Assembly (NCBI RefSeq): GCF_011765625.1
Contig: NZ_CP050315.1
Span: 62,001-126,000, forward strand
DNA length: 64,000 bases
Direction: 5' to 3'
Origin: Shewanella aestuarii
Lineage (GTDB): Bacteria > Pseudomonadota > Gammaproteobacteria > Enterobacterales > Shewanellaceae
Below the pieces are notes generated by a model. The model searched no databases and had not been told where the DNA came from. It saw nothing but the letters and a program-made list of their open reading frames with translations. This document shows, one piece after another, positions 17,015-25,393 of the stretch (the first letter of the stretch is position 1; each line of letters opens with the position of its first letter). Both the position numbers and the translations under genes were made by a program.

Positions 17015-17893
17015 ATGAACAAGCAGATAATACTAAGAGGGGTGGCATGTGCAGGCTTAATGCTGACAAATGCTGCTTTTGCAGGTGCGACTAATATTGA
17101 TACGATGTTTGATAAGGCGAAGGATGTATTCACCAAAATGAGTGTGGATGCAAAATTGGCTGTGGCTAACGGTAATGCCAGCGCCGCTCAGTTCAATAAG
17201 GGCGAAGTCAAAGGTGACGGTAACACGACCAATGACTCATTTAACAAAGCCAAAAAGATGCTGATGAAAATCAATGCACAGCATCCTTATACTGTTTATT
17301 GTGGTGCCAAATTCGATCAGAAAAAAAATATCGATTTACCGGAGGGTATGGTACCCAGCGTGTATGGGCATCGCAAAAAAGTGGAATTTGAACACATTTT
17401 GCCAGCCTTCAACTTAGGGCAAGCGTTCCCTGAATGGCGAAATGGACATCCCAATTGCATTGATAATAAGGGTAAAGCCTTTAAAGGTCGCAATTGTGCA
17501 GAAAAAATGAACGTGGAATACCGTTTGATGGCGGCAGATATGTATAATTTGCAGCCGAGTTGGGGTGCAGTAAATGCGGCCAGAAGCAATTATAACTTTG
17601 CGATGCTGCCAGCGGCAAAATCCAGTTTTGGTCGTTGTGATTTTCGAATTGAGAACCGAAAAGCCCAGCCACCTGAGCGAGCGCGAGGCTTGATTGCGAG
17701 AACCTACTTTTATATGGATGCGGTTTACCCGAAATTCCAGATGAGTCAACAGCAGCGCCAACTGATGACCGCGTGGGATAAACAATATCCAGTGCAAGCG
17801 AATGAGTGTCGTGTAGCGAAAGAGATCTCAAAAATACAGGGAAACATGAATGAAATCGTCAGACAACGATGCCTAGCAGCAAAGTTGTGGTAA
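17015..17893 (+). CDS. endA: Endonuclease I, secreted (EndA/Dns family)
   Basis: 292 residues from the ATG at 17015. Signal peptide MNKQIILRGVACAGLMLTNA ending at AFAG. The family core is clear: VEFEHILPAFNLG with the catalytic His, a Cys-rich stretch (HPNCIDNKG ... RNCAEKMN), DMYNLQPSWGAVNAARSNYNF with the structural Asn/Arg, and further Cys (FGRCDF). EndA/Dns enzymes are periplasmic or extracellular non-specific nucleases. Mobile elements of Vibrio are known to carry such nucleases (for example IdeA of SXT-type elements), where they block natural transformation of the host. About 60 residues longer than E. coli EndA. Operator-bearing promoter upstream. Confidence 0.88.
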   Translation: MNKQIILRGVACAGLMLTNAAFAGATNIDTMFDKAKDVFTKMSVDAKLAVANGNASAAQFNKGEVKGDGNTTNDSFNKAKKMLMKINAQHPYTVYCGAKFDQKKNIDLPEGMVPSVYGHRKKVEFEHILPAFNLGQAFPEWRNGHPNCIDNKGKAFKGRNCAEKMNVEYRLMAADMYNLQPSWGAVNAARSNYNFAMLPAAKSSFGRCDFRIENRKAQPPERARGLIARTYFYMDAVYPKFQMSQQQRQLMTAWDKQYPVQANECRVAKEISKIQGNMNEIVRQRCLAAKLW

Positions 17894-17922
17894 ACGTACT
17901 CAATACGTTGGAGGCTTTCAAT

Positions 17923-18105
17923 ATGTCTTTCCTAATCAAAGAACTGAAGCACAGATGGGATGCGGTGCAGCAAGCATTGGCCAATGATGAGCAGGCCAAT
18001 GCGCACTATCATCTACGCGCAAGTCGCTGGTACAGAATCCGTTTGGCACTCAATGCCTTTTGTCAATTCACCAGCAACAGGGAATCCGGGCAACAACAAA
18101 GGTAA
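17923..18105 (+). CDS. Small basic protein
   Basis: 60 residues from the ATG at 17923, preceded by GGAG. A frame extending into the endonuclease gene exists but is unlikely to be used. Sequence MSFLIKELKHRWDAVQQAL ... RLALNAFCQFTSNRES is basic and helical. No family. Confidence 0.45.
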   Translation: MSFLIKELKHRWDAVQQALANDEQANAHYHLRASRWYRIRLALNAFCQFTSNRESGQQQR

Positions 18106-18151
18106 AATGTTTGCACATTTAATCAAAAAAGAACCAATAAGGAGTAGTACG

Positions 18152-18727
18152 GTGAAGAATGTGAACATAGCAACAGTGTCTTTGGTGATCTTGTTGAGTG
18201 GCGTGCTGGATCAGAATGTTAATGCTGCCGAGCTTGCAATTTGCAATGAGAAGTCGGGGGTGAGTCAGCTACGTGAGTTTGAGCAAGTAGAAGGGATAGA
18301 TGCGGTGGGTCGCAAGGTAATGACCAAGGCAAAATTGCTGGATGTCAGCGCGATAGCGTTAATGGCGCGATATTTTAAAAACGGTGAACATGGATTGCCG
18401 CACGATGAGCAATTGTCAGCGTGTTTGTATCAGGATAGTTATTTGCTAGGCAATAATGCCGCTGCGCCGCACTTGTCGCAGATTTTAGTAGAGAATGGGC
18501 AATTTAAAGAAGCCGCCACGATGTTGGGAATAGGGTTTGGGTATTGGCATAACGTTGAGCGGCAAATGATAGTCAACGGGACTTATGAGGTGGATGATCT
18601 CGCGCCGATGTATTCACACATGCTCTATGGTCAATATCAGCAGATGTTGGATAGCGCCAAAGGTGATCCGCAACCAATCGAGCAGGCTTTTAATGCGGGT
18701 GTGGTAAAAATGCAGGTCAAAAAATGA
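18152..18727 (+). CDS. Exported protein of unknown function
   Basis: 191 residues. The GTG at 18152 is chosen because AAGGAG lies seven bases upstream and the first residues form a signal peptide (VKNVNIATVSLVILLSGVL then NVNAAE). The mature protein is helical with alternating small and aromatic residues (ALMARYFKNGEHGLP, AATMLGIGFGYWHN), which recalls Sel1/TPR-type repeat helices without a clean match. Probably cotranscribed with endA. Confidence 0.55.
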   Translation: MKNVNIATVSLVILLSGVLDQNVNAAELAICNEKSGVSQLREFEQVEGIDAVGRKVMTKAKLLDVSAIALMARYFKNGEHGLPHDEQLSACLYQDSYLLGNNAAAPHLSQILVENGQFKEAATMLGIGFGYWHNVERQMIVNGTYEVDDLAPMYSHMLYGQYQQMLDSAKGDPQPIEQAFNAGVVKMQVKK

Positions 18728-18738
18728 GGATTGGCGGG

Positions 18739-19167
18739 TCAATCCTCTAAATCAATTTCCCTGTCTTTCAGCATATCTAGTAGAACAAAAGGATCTTCAC
18801 TGACAACCTTCTCTTTTTTGCTGAGCATGCTGTCGGGCGTTGGTAGGTATTGCAACTGAACGTCAGCATTGGGATCGATATAAATCAAACCAATGGCCGC
18901 ACGATAGTAGTCAACATTGATTTCGTTGAGTAATCGTCGTGTATCTGACGTTGGGGGTGCAGGCTGGTGGCTGAGTGTCATGACGCAAGGCGAGTGAAGG
19001 TTATCAAGCGCAATAGATAAAAGTTCGCAATCGTCAGAGTTGTACGCCACGCCAGTTTCCTTTTTCACATCATACAGTCCAATCACGAAATCATAGTAGG
19101 GCAAGCCCAGAACCGGCCCGATGAAGCGGATGTCGTCAATCATGCGATATGTGTTGTCAGAATTCAT
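18739..19167 (-). CDS. Hypothetical protein
   Basis: 142 residues from the ATG at 19165-19167. An upstream extension in the same frame overlaps the next gene and reads as low-complexity shadow, so it is excluded. Sequence MNSDNTYRMIDDIRFIGPVL ... EDPFVLLDMLKDREIDLED is acidic with no signal peptide. Seven bases separate it from the upstream partner gene, so they form an operon. Confidence 0.6.
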   Translation of the reverse strand: MNSDNTYRMIDDIRFIGPVLGLPYYDFVIGLYDVKKETGVAYNSDDCELLSIALDNLHSPCVMTLSHQPAPPTSDTRRLLNEINVDYYRAAIGLIYIDPNADVQLQYLPTPDSMLSKKEKVVSEDPFVLLDMLKDREIDLED

Positions 19168-19174
19168 ATATATT

Positions 19175-19570
19175 CTACGCGGCAAAGGCTTTGCCGTTAT
19201 CCAGTAAAAGTGCGTCAGTGTGATGCAATGGTAACAGATTATCTTTGTAGTAAAAGCTGTCCGAGGTAAAAGGGTTATAGCTGATGGGGGAGAGATTGCG
19301 ATATTGGGTTTTGGCGGGGTCAATCGTTTCGAGGGTACCCACAGCCCATGCGTGAACATTGCGAGTTTTTTCAAGCACAGCGCGGCGTTTACCGGATTGC
19401 GAGATTTTAAATACCACTTGTGAAAGCAGGACGGACTGTGCATGAGCCACGACTTTATTTTTGAAGGTACCCGAGGTCGCAACGATGCTGAACATCTGGT
19501 TATTGAGGTTACGATAGACTTTGACGGTTTGCCCCATTTCAAGGCTGCGATTGCGATATAACTGGAACAT
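19175..19570 (-). CDS. Hypothetical protein
   Basis: 131 residues, first gene of a two-gene minus operon. The pattern of short beta strands (GQTVKVYRNLNNQMFSIVAT, KNKVVAHAQSVLLSQVVF) suggests a small beta-barrel-like fold. Function unknown. Confidence 0.55.
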   Translation of the reverse strand: MFQLYRNRSLEMGQTVKVYRNLNNQMFSIVATSGTFKNKVVAHAQSVLLSQVVFKISQSGKRRAVLEKTRNVHAWAVGTLETIDPAKTQYRNLSPISYNPFTSDSFYYKDNLLPLHHTDALLLDNGKAFAA

Positions 19571-20034
19571 GGTTAACCCCTTATTCGATAAATAGCAGTC
19601 CTTGTCGATGAAGTGATTAACCTAATTAAAACACATAAAACGTGTGTTGTATATCAAAATGTAAGACAACATTCCCAAATAATATATCCACCCAAAGCCA
19701 ACCCCAACACTCGACCTTACCCCAACCCGTAAGACAACATTCCCAACGAGATGACCGAACCCGTTCAGAGGTAACCGACACGCTGATCTCTTCGTTGCTG
19801 ACGCTTTTAACTGCTTTTTCTTCCCGACTTCAATTGCATCATGACGGCTGTGCTCTTGGGCGCGAATATGGACCTATTGGGAAGGGAAACGAGAAAAAGG
19901 GGAGGTTTCGCTTTTAAAATAACGCTGTTGCTCTTAAAAATAACGCTGTTGCTTTTAAAAAGCGTGTCTAGCTGTAAATTTAATTGAGTAATAGGTATCT
20001 CGTTAATAGAAACAGGGTGAAAAATATAACCTGG

Positions 20035-20138
20035 TTAAATTGAAACTCGCGTAAATTGACCTGAGCTTAAATTCATTGGTTTAAATGGAAACGAGGTTAA
20101 GTTGAATCCGTTTTCATATCACCTTGGGCTTAAATTCA
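20035..20138. repeat. Iteron-like TTAAATTSA elements
   Basis: TTAAATTGA-type elements start at 20035, 20051, 20067, 20081, 20097 and 20130, that is at steps of 16, 16, 14, 16 and 33. Some read TTAAATTCA or GTAAATTGA. This resembles degenerate initiator or transposase binding sites. Confidence 0.55.
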
Positions 20139-20177
20139 ACGCTAGGGTTACTGTAAACAATCCCATTCACACCCTGT

Positions 20178-20210
20178 CTGCTTTTAATGAAAACCGACGA
20201 TTAAAAGCAG
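20178..20210. repeat. 11-bp hairpin CTGCTTTTAAT
   Basis: CTGCTTTTAAT (20178-20188) and ATTAAAAGCAG (20200-20210) are exact reverse complements around an 11-base loop. No T-run follows. Confidence 0.8.
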
Positions 20211-20495
20211 AAGCGTTATTTTAAAAGAAGATCGCGCAGGCGGGTGAGCACTACAACAAGGTGAATTCGAAACAATGAAGCCAAAAGCAAAAAGAAAAAA
20301 GCGTCAGCCACAACAACGGCATGAGTCGAAGAAGTGCGCCTGCAGCCACCATGCTGTTGGTGATACCCTTGCTGGGAATGTTGTCTTACGGTTGGGGGAT
20401 AAGTGTGTGGTGATGGCTTGATATTGGGGTGATGAGTGTGTGCAAAGTCAGGGAAGGACATGGGTTACCTTCCCGTTGGTGATTGGGATGTCAGA

Positions 20496-21017
20496 TTAGG
20501 TGTACGCTTCTTTTAAATCGAGTCGATTGCGGGGTTTAAAGGATTCGATACGCTTCATCTTGGCATCATGCTCAGCTTTCATTTTGGCATACCTGGCACT
20601 GAAGGTGCGGTAAGATACCTGCTCTATCCTGTCTTCCTGTGTACAGGCCAGCTCGTTAAATGCCTCTACCTCAACCAGATAATCGCGATAAAATGCCGCC
20701 ACATTGGGGTTTGATTGCCTGAGCATGATTTTAATCGTCGGCTCCAATAACGCGGAATCGTTAGTGGTGCGTGTCGTGTGACGCCCTTTGCCGGGCGCGG
20801 GTACCAACGCAGAAATGTGACTGTTTCCGTCCAGAAAAGCTTGCCGCCAACGACAAACGGTACGCCAATTCACATGGCTTTCCAGCTCAAATTCAGCAGG
20901 CAGCTGCTTGAGCAATGGTGTAATATTTTTGTCCGTCCAACCTTTTTCTATACGGGCATCTAAATAGGTTAGAATTCGAAAGCGCCTTAACGCAATGGCT
21001 GTTCCGTCAACACTCAT
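20496..21017 (-). CDS. TnsB/TniA-like transposase N-terminal fragment
   Basis: 173 residues. The pattern VNWRTVCRWRQAFLDGNSHI then SALVPAPGKGRHTTR, a helical stretch (FYRDYLVEVEAFNELA) and VSYRTFSARYAKM matches the N-terminal DNA-binding part of Tn7-type TnsB and Tn5053-type TniA transposases ('W-R-T/S-V-x-R-W ... S-A/V-L-V-P ... S-Y-R-T-F/V-x-R'). The DDE catalytic core that should follow is absent; the frame stops after KEAYT and the next kilobase is non-coding. It is either a decayed transposase or a freestanding binding protein derived from one. Confidence 0.6.
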   Translation of the reverse strand: MSVDGTAIALRRFRILTYLDARIEKGWTDKNITPLLKQLPAEFELESHVNWRTVCRWRQAFLDGNSHISALVPAPGKGRHTTRTTNDSALLEPTIKIMLRQSNPNVAAFYRDYLVEVEAFNELACTQEDRIEQVSYRTFSARYAKMKAEHDAKMKRIESFKPRNRLDLKEAYT

Positions 21018-21121
21018 AACACTCCGTCAAAACGTATAAACTTATTATATGATTAATAAATAACGCAGTTCTATTAAATCTAGCACTATTGTATGAAATT
21101 TCAACAGTCATTTTTTTCAAT

Positions 21122-21319
21122 ATGCCTTTAAGCACTTCTACAACAAAAGAAAATCGCAACAGGACCGCTATCATCGATGCCCTCACTTGTTTTAATGTGA
21201 AAGGAATTCCAGTTCGCATTGACCCGCGACGCGCCCTGAATTATGGTAACTTTGTGTATCGCGCTCAACATAAAGCGGCCAGCGTTATGCAATCCGCTTC
21301 AACTCAACCGTTCGTGTAG
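21122..21319 (+). CDS. Small basic protein
   Basis: 65 residues from the ATG at 21122 (MPLSTSTTKENRNRTAII). Basic, with a strand-rich middle (VKGIPVRIDPRRALNYGNFV). It ends eight bases before the next gene, so the two are probably cotranscribed. Confidence 0.45.
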   Translation: MPLSTSTTKENRNRTAIIDALTCFNVKGIPVRIDPRRALNYGNFVYRAQHKAASVMQSASTQPFV

Positions 21320-21327
21320 GGAACGTC

Positions 21328-22119
21328 ATGGAAATAGAAAAAAAACAGGTTGCACTCTCCGTCGTAAGCGTCAAATTAGCTGGCAAAAAATTAACTGGTG
21401 CCATATTGGATCAAATTCCTCGACTCGATTTTTGTGACTTGCTGGTCGATGAACATTATTGCTTTGACGACTCCCCAGATATCATCCCTGTCGCACGTTT
21501 TTCGTTAGTGTCATTTCTCAATAGCGAAATGCGGATCAACAAAATATTGGGTCACAGTGCAGACAGCGCAAGAAGCCTCAATATGCATTACGGTCGAGAT
21601 CAAGAAGATGCCTTTTTCTTTATCTATCAAGGGCAGCTATATTGTGACAGTTATCATTCGAGAACCGGCACGCAGGCATATGGACATCAACTGAAAAATG
21701 TGAGTCATAAGCTGGATGAATGCTATACACGACTAAGAGCCGCAAACAGAGTGCTTGAGCTTGAAGCGCAAGGCGTAGACGCTCACGACATCGTAGGCAG
21801 GTGTTCCAAAGGTCGCACCATGTTGCCTAGAGGTCGAAATAGAAAAAGATCCAATCACGTTTTGGATGATTTGGATGATTGGGAAGATGACGTTATGGAT
21901 TTTGATGACAGCGATGAAACCATTGCGTCCCAAGAATATAACAGCATCATCAAAAGTCATGGCACTTGGGCAAAATACATCGCTGCATTAAAAGAAGAAG
22001 TGAGATTAGAGGAAATCCTAAAAATCCAACTCAAGCACGAAGTCGAAGGTTTTGAAAATAAAGTGGCATCCATTATCAAACAGATAATCGCTTCGCCATA
22101 TACAATACTCGGCTGTTGA
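21328..22119 (+). CDS. Hypothetical protein with acidic hinge
   Basis: 263 residues. The N-terminal half is mixed alpha/beta. Residues 185-210 form a strongly acidic, Asp-rich linker (DDLDDWEDDVMDFDDSDE), followed by a C-terminal coiled coil (LKEEVRLEEILKIQLKHEVEG). A basic RGRNRKR patch precedes the acidic segment. No family is recognised. A terminator follows. Confidence 0.55.
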   Translation: MEIEKKQVALSVVSVKLAGKKLTGAILDQIPRLDFCDLLVDEHYCFDDSPDIIPVARFSLVSFLNSEMRINKILGHSADSARSLNMHYGRDQEDAFFFIYQGQLYCDSYHSRTGTQAYGHQLKNVSHKLDECYTRLRAANRVLELEAQGVDAHDIVGRCSKGRTMLPRGRNRKRSNHVLDDLDDWEDDVMDFDDSDETIASQEYNSIIKSHGTWAKYIAALKEEVRLEEILKIQLKHEVEGFENKVASIIKQIIASPYTILGC

Positions 22120-22145
22120 CAAACACGTTAACATCATCGCTTTAC

Positions 22146-22199
22146 TGGCGAGGCATTAGACCTCGCCAAATGACGTCCTACTGACAGTGCCTTTTTTTT
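22146..22199 (+). terminator. Rho-independent terminator (two alternative stems)
   Basis: TGGCGAGG / CCTCGCCA (22146-22168) is a perfect stem. Alternatively AGGCA (22151-22155) pairs with TGCCT (22187-22191), directly followed by eight T. The two folds exclude each other, so this could be an attenuator as well as a terminator. Confidence 0.7.
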
Positions 22200-22228
22200 C
22201 TATTCTGGTTATTTTCTCCGCTTTGCAA

Positions 22229-22253
22229 TATACTTAACGTATACTTGAAAAGT
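22229..22253 (+). promoter_or_regulatory. -10 box and operator heading the plus-strand NSL-tail array
   Basis: TATACT (22229-22234) continued by TAAC-GTATAC-TTGAAAAGTGG. Central GTATAC with ACTT/AAGT arms. The GGAG ribosome site overlaps the right edge, so the bound repressor would cover -10 to the ribosome site. Confidence 0.7.
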
Positions 22254-22263
22254 GGAGATAGCA

Positions 22264-23504
22264 ATGAGCGAGCAAACTTTCAATCAGATCTGCAACAATG
22301 CCGCCTTAATAGTCGATGAAAAAATCGGTCAAACTGCCGGATTTTTGTACCAACTGTCATTTCACATTCAAACATTGGCTCGCCACATTTTAGCAAAGAA
22401 TGCGTTTTGCACAACTGAACAAGCGCAAGCGCTAATCCACTCGCTCAACGAGCAAAATCAACTTGCTAAGTACCTAGAACCCAATAAATTTTACAATTCT
22501 GAGTTGCCAAAACACCTCTCATTTCAAGATTACAAACAAGCGGCATTGGCACACGCTCTAGAGCACATTGACATGTCACAAGTGTCACTCGACTTGCAGC
22601 AATTTACATTGCATGGTGAGCAAGGCTATCATTTCACGCTGAAATTCGATTGGCAGGGCGGGATAGCCGCCTTTGCCAGTGAACTATGTTGCACTGATGG
22701 GAAGGTCGCACTCGATGATGGCTGTACTGTCGTGTCTTTTGGTAATGATTGTGTACATATCAACTGGCTGATAGAACCCATTAAAAACGAGCCAAGCCTT
22801 ACCTTTGATGCGATGTGCCTTGAGATCTTTAACGATGCAACCAGCAAACTGTCCATCCAATCAAACGCTTTGCAGGCCGAATTTAACCACGCTAGCCCTC
22901 TGGACCAACTAGAAGCTTGTCCCGCAGACTCGGCCATGATGCTGTTGATAAATGCGTATCTCGATGCCAGTTATCAGGATAATGCGCAAGATTTCTTTCC
23001 CTGTTCTGCACTGATAGCAGATTATCTCGCAGGTGAGTCTACCCAGCACAAAGTTAACAATATCGATGAGTCTTATTTTAAAAAAGGCCAAGGCGATGAC
23101 GTTGACAAATGGATTGAGTATTTCAGCAAACTTGACCGCACGATAGACGCAATGTTTTTGGCTAACGTCGATGCGCCGATACAAGATCACCCCGATGGGC
23201 AGCAATATCGAAAAAATGCCAAGGTCAAAGAAGCCTTCTGCAAGCAAGCCTTAACCGCTAACCGAGCAATGGATAATCCCATTGCTTTGCACGCACTGAT
23301 ACAGGCCATCAATGTCGATGTGTTCAATCATCAAGGGGGGCAATCAAGAACGCGCTACACCAGCATTTTGAGCAAATACAATTTGTGGCGCAAAGTTGCG
23401 CTATCAGCCACAACATTAATGCGATGTTGGCATCAAACAACGCGGTACAACTGACTCAAGCTGAAAAGGACACGCCACAACTGGCTGTCATCAATGCGCT
23501 TTAG
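22264..23504 (+). CDS. NSL-tail family protein (INAL tail), frameshifted at a G6 run
   Basis: The frame from ATG 22264 (GGAG six bases upstream) runs to a stop at 23454. After the GGGGGG run at 23335-23340 another frame continues coherent family sequence (AIKNALHQHFEQIQFVAQS, then CAISHNINAML) to the family tail VINAL and TAG at 23504. The intact protein is about 413 residues. It contains a central beta-rich section like its neighbours. Slippage in the G run could make expression phase-variable, or a base may be miscalled. It is the first gene of the array and 11 bases upstream of the next. Confidence 0.7.
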
Positions 23505-23515
23505 GACTGAATGAT

Positions 23516-24781
23516 ATGCACTTATACAATGACCTTGAATCGCTCGTTACCGCCGCAGGAAAAGCAGTGCGTTATGCCGATATTGAACACGCTGCACAGG
23601 CCGTGACTGACAGAATGCAAGCCAGAATAGACGAATTGACACAAATTCAAATGCCGGTGATGCTAAAAGAATTTACGCATCACTTTCAACAAGACGGCAA
23701 TGACTACTTAAAACCCTACATGGAAAACGCGCAGTTTCTTCAGGAAATTCAGGCTCGTTACAATAAGGGGCTTTTTGAACTCACCGCTGAAGACATTACA
23801 CGATTAACTGAACAGTGTGACATCAAAGCGGCAAGCAAATGCGTTATGCATGACTATCGCAGACATGATCTCAATAAATGCCTGTTTCTTCATCATATAG
23901 CGGATCACAGTGAAGCGATCTCAATCGCTAACATCAACACCCACTCATGGAGCAAAATCAATTTTGTATTAGACATCAAGACGCCAAACCTTAACACGCA
24001 GGCTCACATAAGTCTCTCAGATGATGACTATGAACTCGACGCTTCAAAAATGCATATTTCATATAATGCGGAGAAAGTACAATCTATTTTCGGGTTTCAA
24101 TTCACTGAACAACAATGCCAAAGCATTAGTCAATTTAATGAAGGCGAGTTTGGCATACTGCCGGAGGTTTTGGATTCAGAATGTCCTGCGTATAGCGCCG
24201 ATGCTGCGCTAATGAGGCTCAAGGGGTCAATTGAAATATGCATGAGTGCGCGAGCGCTAATGCTAAACCCAACACAACCGGATAGACAATGTTTAGATCA
24301 AGTATTCGATAAATATACCAAAGCGCCTCAACCGTTTGTTTATCATTTCTTAGACGACCTGACTTCGCTCACACCCCAGCAATACTATCAAAACGTTGCG
24401 CTTTTCATGACGGGCAATCCCATGGATACGCTCAGCCCAACACTTGATGAAGATGCAATGAGCAAAACAAAGCTGCCTATCTTGCGTTCCATCTGCTGCA
24501 TACCGTTATTGGATGAACAGAACAAAAACTATATGGAATATTTGCTTCATTTAAATCGTTTAGTGAACGCCATCGACGAGGAAAGCCTACCAGGGAAATA
24601 TATCAACAGCAGCATAGTAAAGAGGCAATTAAGAGAGGGCCGAATAGCACTAATTGACTATGAACAGTGCCTTAATTTAAGCCAATCGATAACCGAATGC
24701 ATAGAGTCGGAATTTAAAGAGTTAGGTGCCAGTGAAAAGGTAAACGATGAGATATCAAATGCTTTAATAAATTCTCTATAA
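23516..24781 (+). CDS. NSL-tail family protein (INSL tail)
   Basis: 421 residues, intact, second in the array. Helical N-terminus (LESLVTAAGKAVRYADIEHA), central strands with the ALMLNPTQPD element shared with the 25394 protein, and the C-terminal module LNLSQSITECIESEF followed by the tail NALINSL. Function unknown. No signal peptide or membrane segment, so cytoplasmic. Confidence 0.75.
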   Translation: MHLYNDLESLVTAAGKAVRYADIEHAAQAVTDRMQARIDELTQIQMPVMLKEFTHHFQQDGNDYLKPYMENAQFLQEIQARYNKGLFELTAEDITRLTEQCDIKAASKCVMHDYRRHDLNKCLFLHHIADHSEAISIANINTHSWSKINFVLDIKTPNLNTQAHISLSDDDYELDASKMHISYNAEKVQSIFGFQFTEQQCQSISQFNEGEFGILPEVLDSECPAYSADAALMRLKGSIEICMSARALMLNPTQPDRQCLDQVFDKYTKAPQPFVYHFLDDLTSLTPQQYYQNVALFMTGNPMDTLSPTLDEDAMSKTKLPILRSICCIPLLDEQNKNYMEYLLHLNRLVNAIDEESLPGKYINSSIVKRQLREGRIALIDYEQCLNLSQSITECIESEFKELGASEKVNDEISNALINSL

Positions 24782-24818
24782 ATTGAGTATGTTAAATTAA
24801 ATAGCTAGAGGTGCGCTT

Positions 24819-25372
24819 ATGATAGAAACAATCAACATTGATCCTTTTTGCGATCCAAAAGATATACGGTTGTATTTGCGTTCACCCTTCAGTATCGGTG
24901 AATATACCTATGCAGCGAGTTGTCAATGTATGATACGTGTGCCAAGGCGTGATTGGATTCCCGAATTTGAGTCAGAAGAAAATGCAAAAATAATAGAAAG
25001 TTATTTTTCTGTAGATGCCGATTCCACCTTTCTACCACTTCCAAAATTTAATGTTAAAACCATCAAAGGCAAAAGGAAGCTCATATCTTGTGATATTGAC
25101 GGGGTGCGCATTCACTTAGATCGCACTGACAAACCCATCATTACTATCAATGGCAATAAAGCCAATCTTTACCACATGAGTTTGTTTGCGGAATTTGCCA
25201 ATGTTCAATATGCCTTTATCAAAAGTACAAACGTGTTTGCTATCCGCTTTGATGGTGGTGATGGCGTTATTGCTGGTTTCGAAAATAAATATAACAAAAG
25301 TCAGGAATGTACAAGGAAGATTTATTAGCAGTAGCAGCTGGTTTTTCAAAACAAATCAGAAATGCGCTTTAA
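24819..25372 (+). CDS. Short NSL-tail family protein (RNAL tail), frameshifted
   Basis: The frame from ATG 24819 ends at 25328. A second frame opened at about 25295 reads QKSGMYKEDLLAVAAGFSK and finishes QIRNAL at TAA 25372. Joined, this gives about 184 residues, less than half the usual length. It lacks the long helical central part, yet it keeps the terminal tail. The break falls in an A-rich stretch near 25280-25300. Confidence 0.6.
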
Positions 25373-25393
25373 GACTGAATTGAGGGTTTAGCC

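Larger units (their letters stand above)
19911..20227. repeat. Inner 16-bp inverted repeat CTTTTAAAATAACGCT
   Basis: 19911-19926 and its exact reverse complement at 20212-20227. The left arm is followed by a near-copy (CTCTTAAAAATAACGCTGTTG from 19931) and a third partial (CTTTTAAAAAGCG), so the left end has tandem copies. Confidence 0.85.
19661..20397. repeat. Outer repeats GTAAGACAACATTCCCA (three copies)
   Basis: Exact 17-base copies at 19661-19677 and 19729-19745, and the exact reverse complement at 20373-20389. Copy 2 and the inverted copy share a further CCCCAACC flank, extending that inverted repeat to about 25 bases with one inserted C. Confidence 0.85.
19571..20495. other. 925-bp non-coding region with nested inverted repeats
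   Basis: No credible gene: the open frames here are Arg/Ser/His-rich shadows without ribosome sites. The region holds three copies of a 17-base repeat (two direct, one inverted), an inner 16-base inverted repeat, an 11-base hairpin and a run of about 16-base-spaced TTAAATTSA elements in its centre. The structure is roughly mirror-symmetric about position 20065. It could be a replication origin, a centromere, or a transposon end with several transposase sites, since a TnsB-like fragment lies alongside. Confidence 0.6.

Noticed and set aside
17481..17831. Minus-strand frames opposite endonuclease I
   Set aside because: Several overlapping antisense frames exist, but the plus strand encodes a clear enzyme with signal peptide.
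19642..19917. Open frame in the non-coding island
   Set aside because: Low-complexity Ser/Arg/His sequence that starts in a repeat copy, with no ribosome site. Same verdict for the minus frame at 20216-20461.
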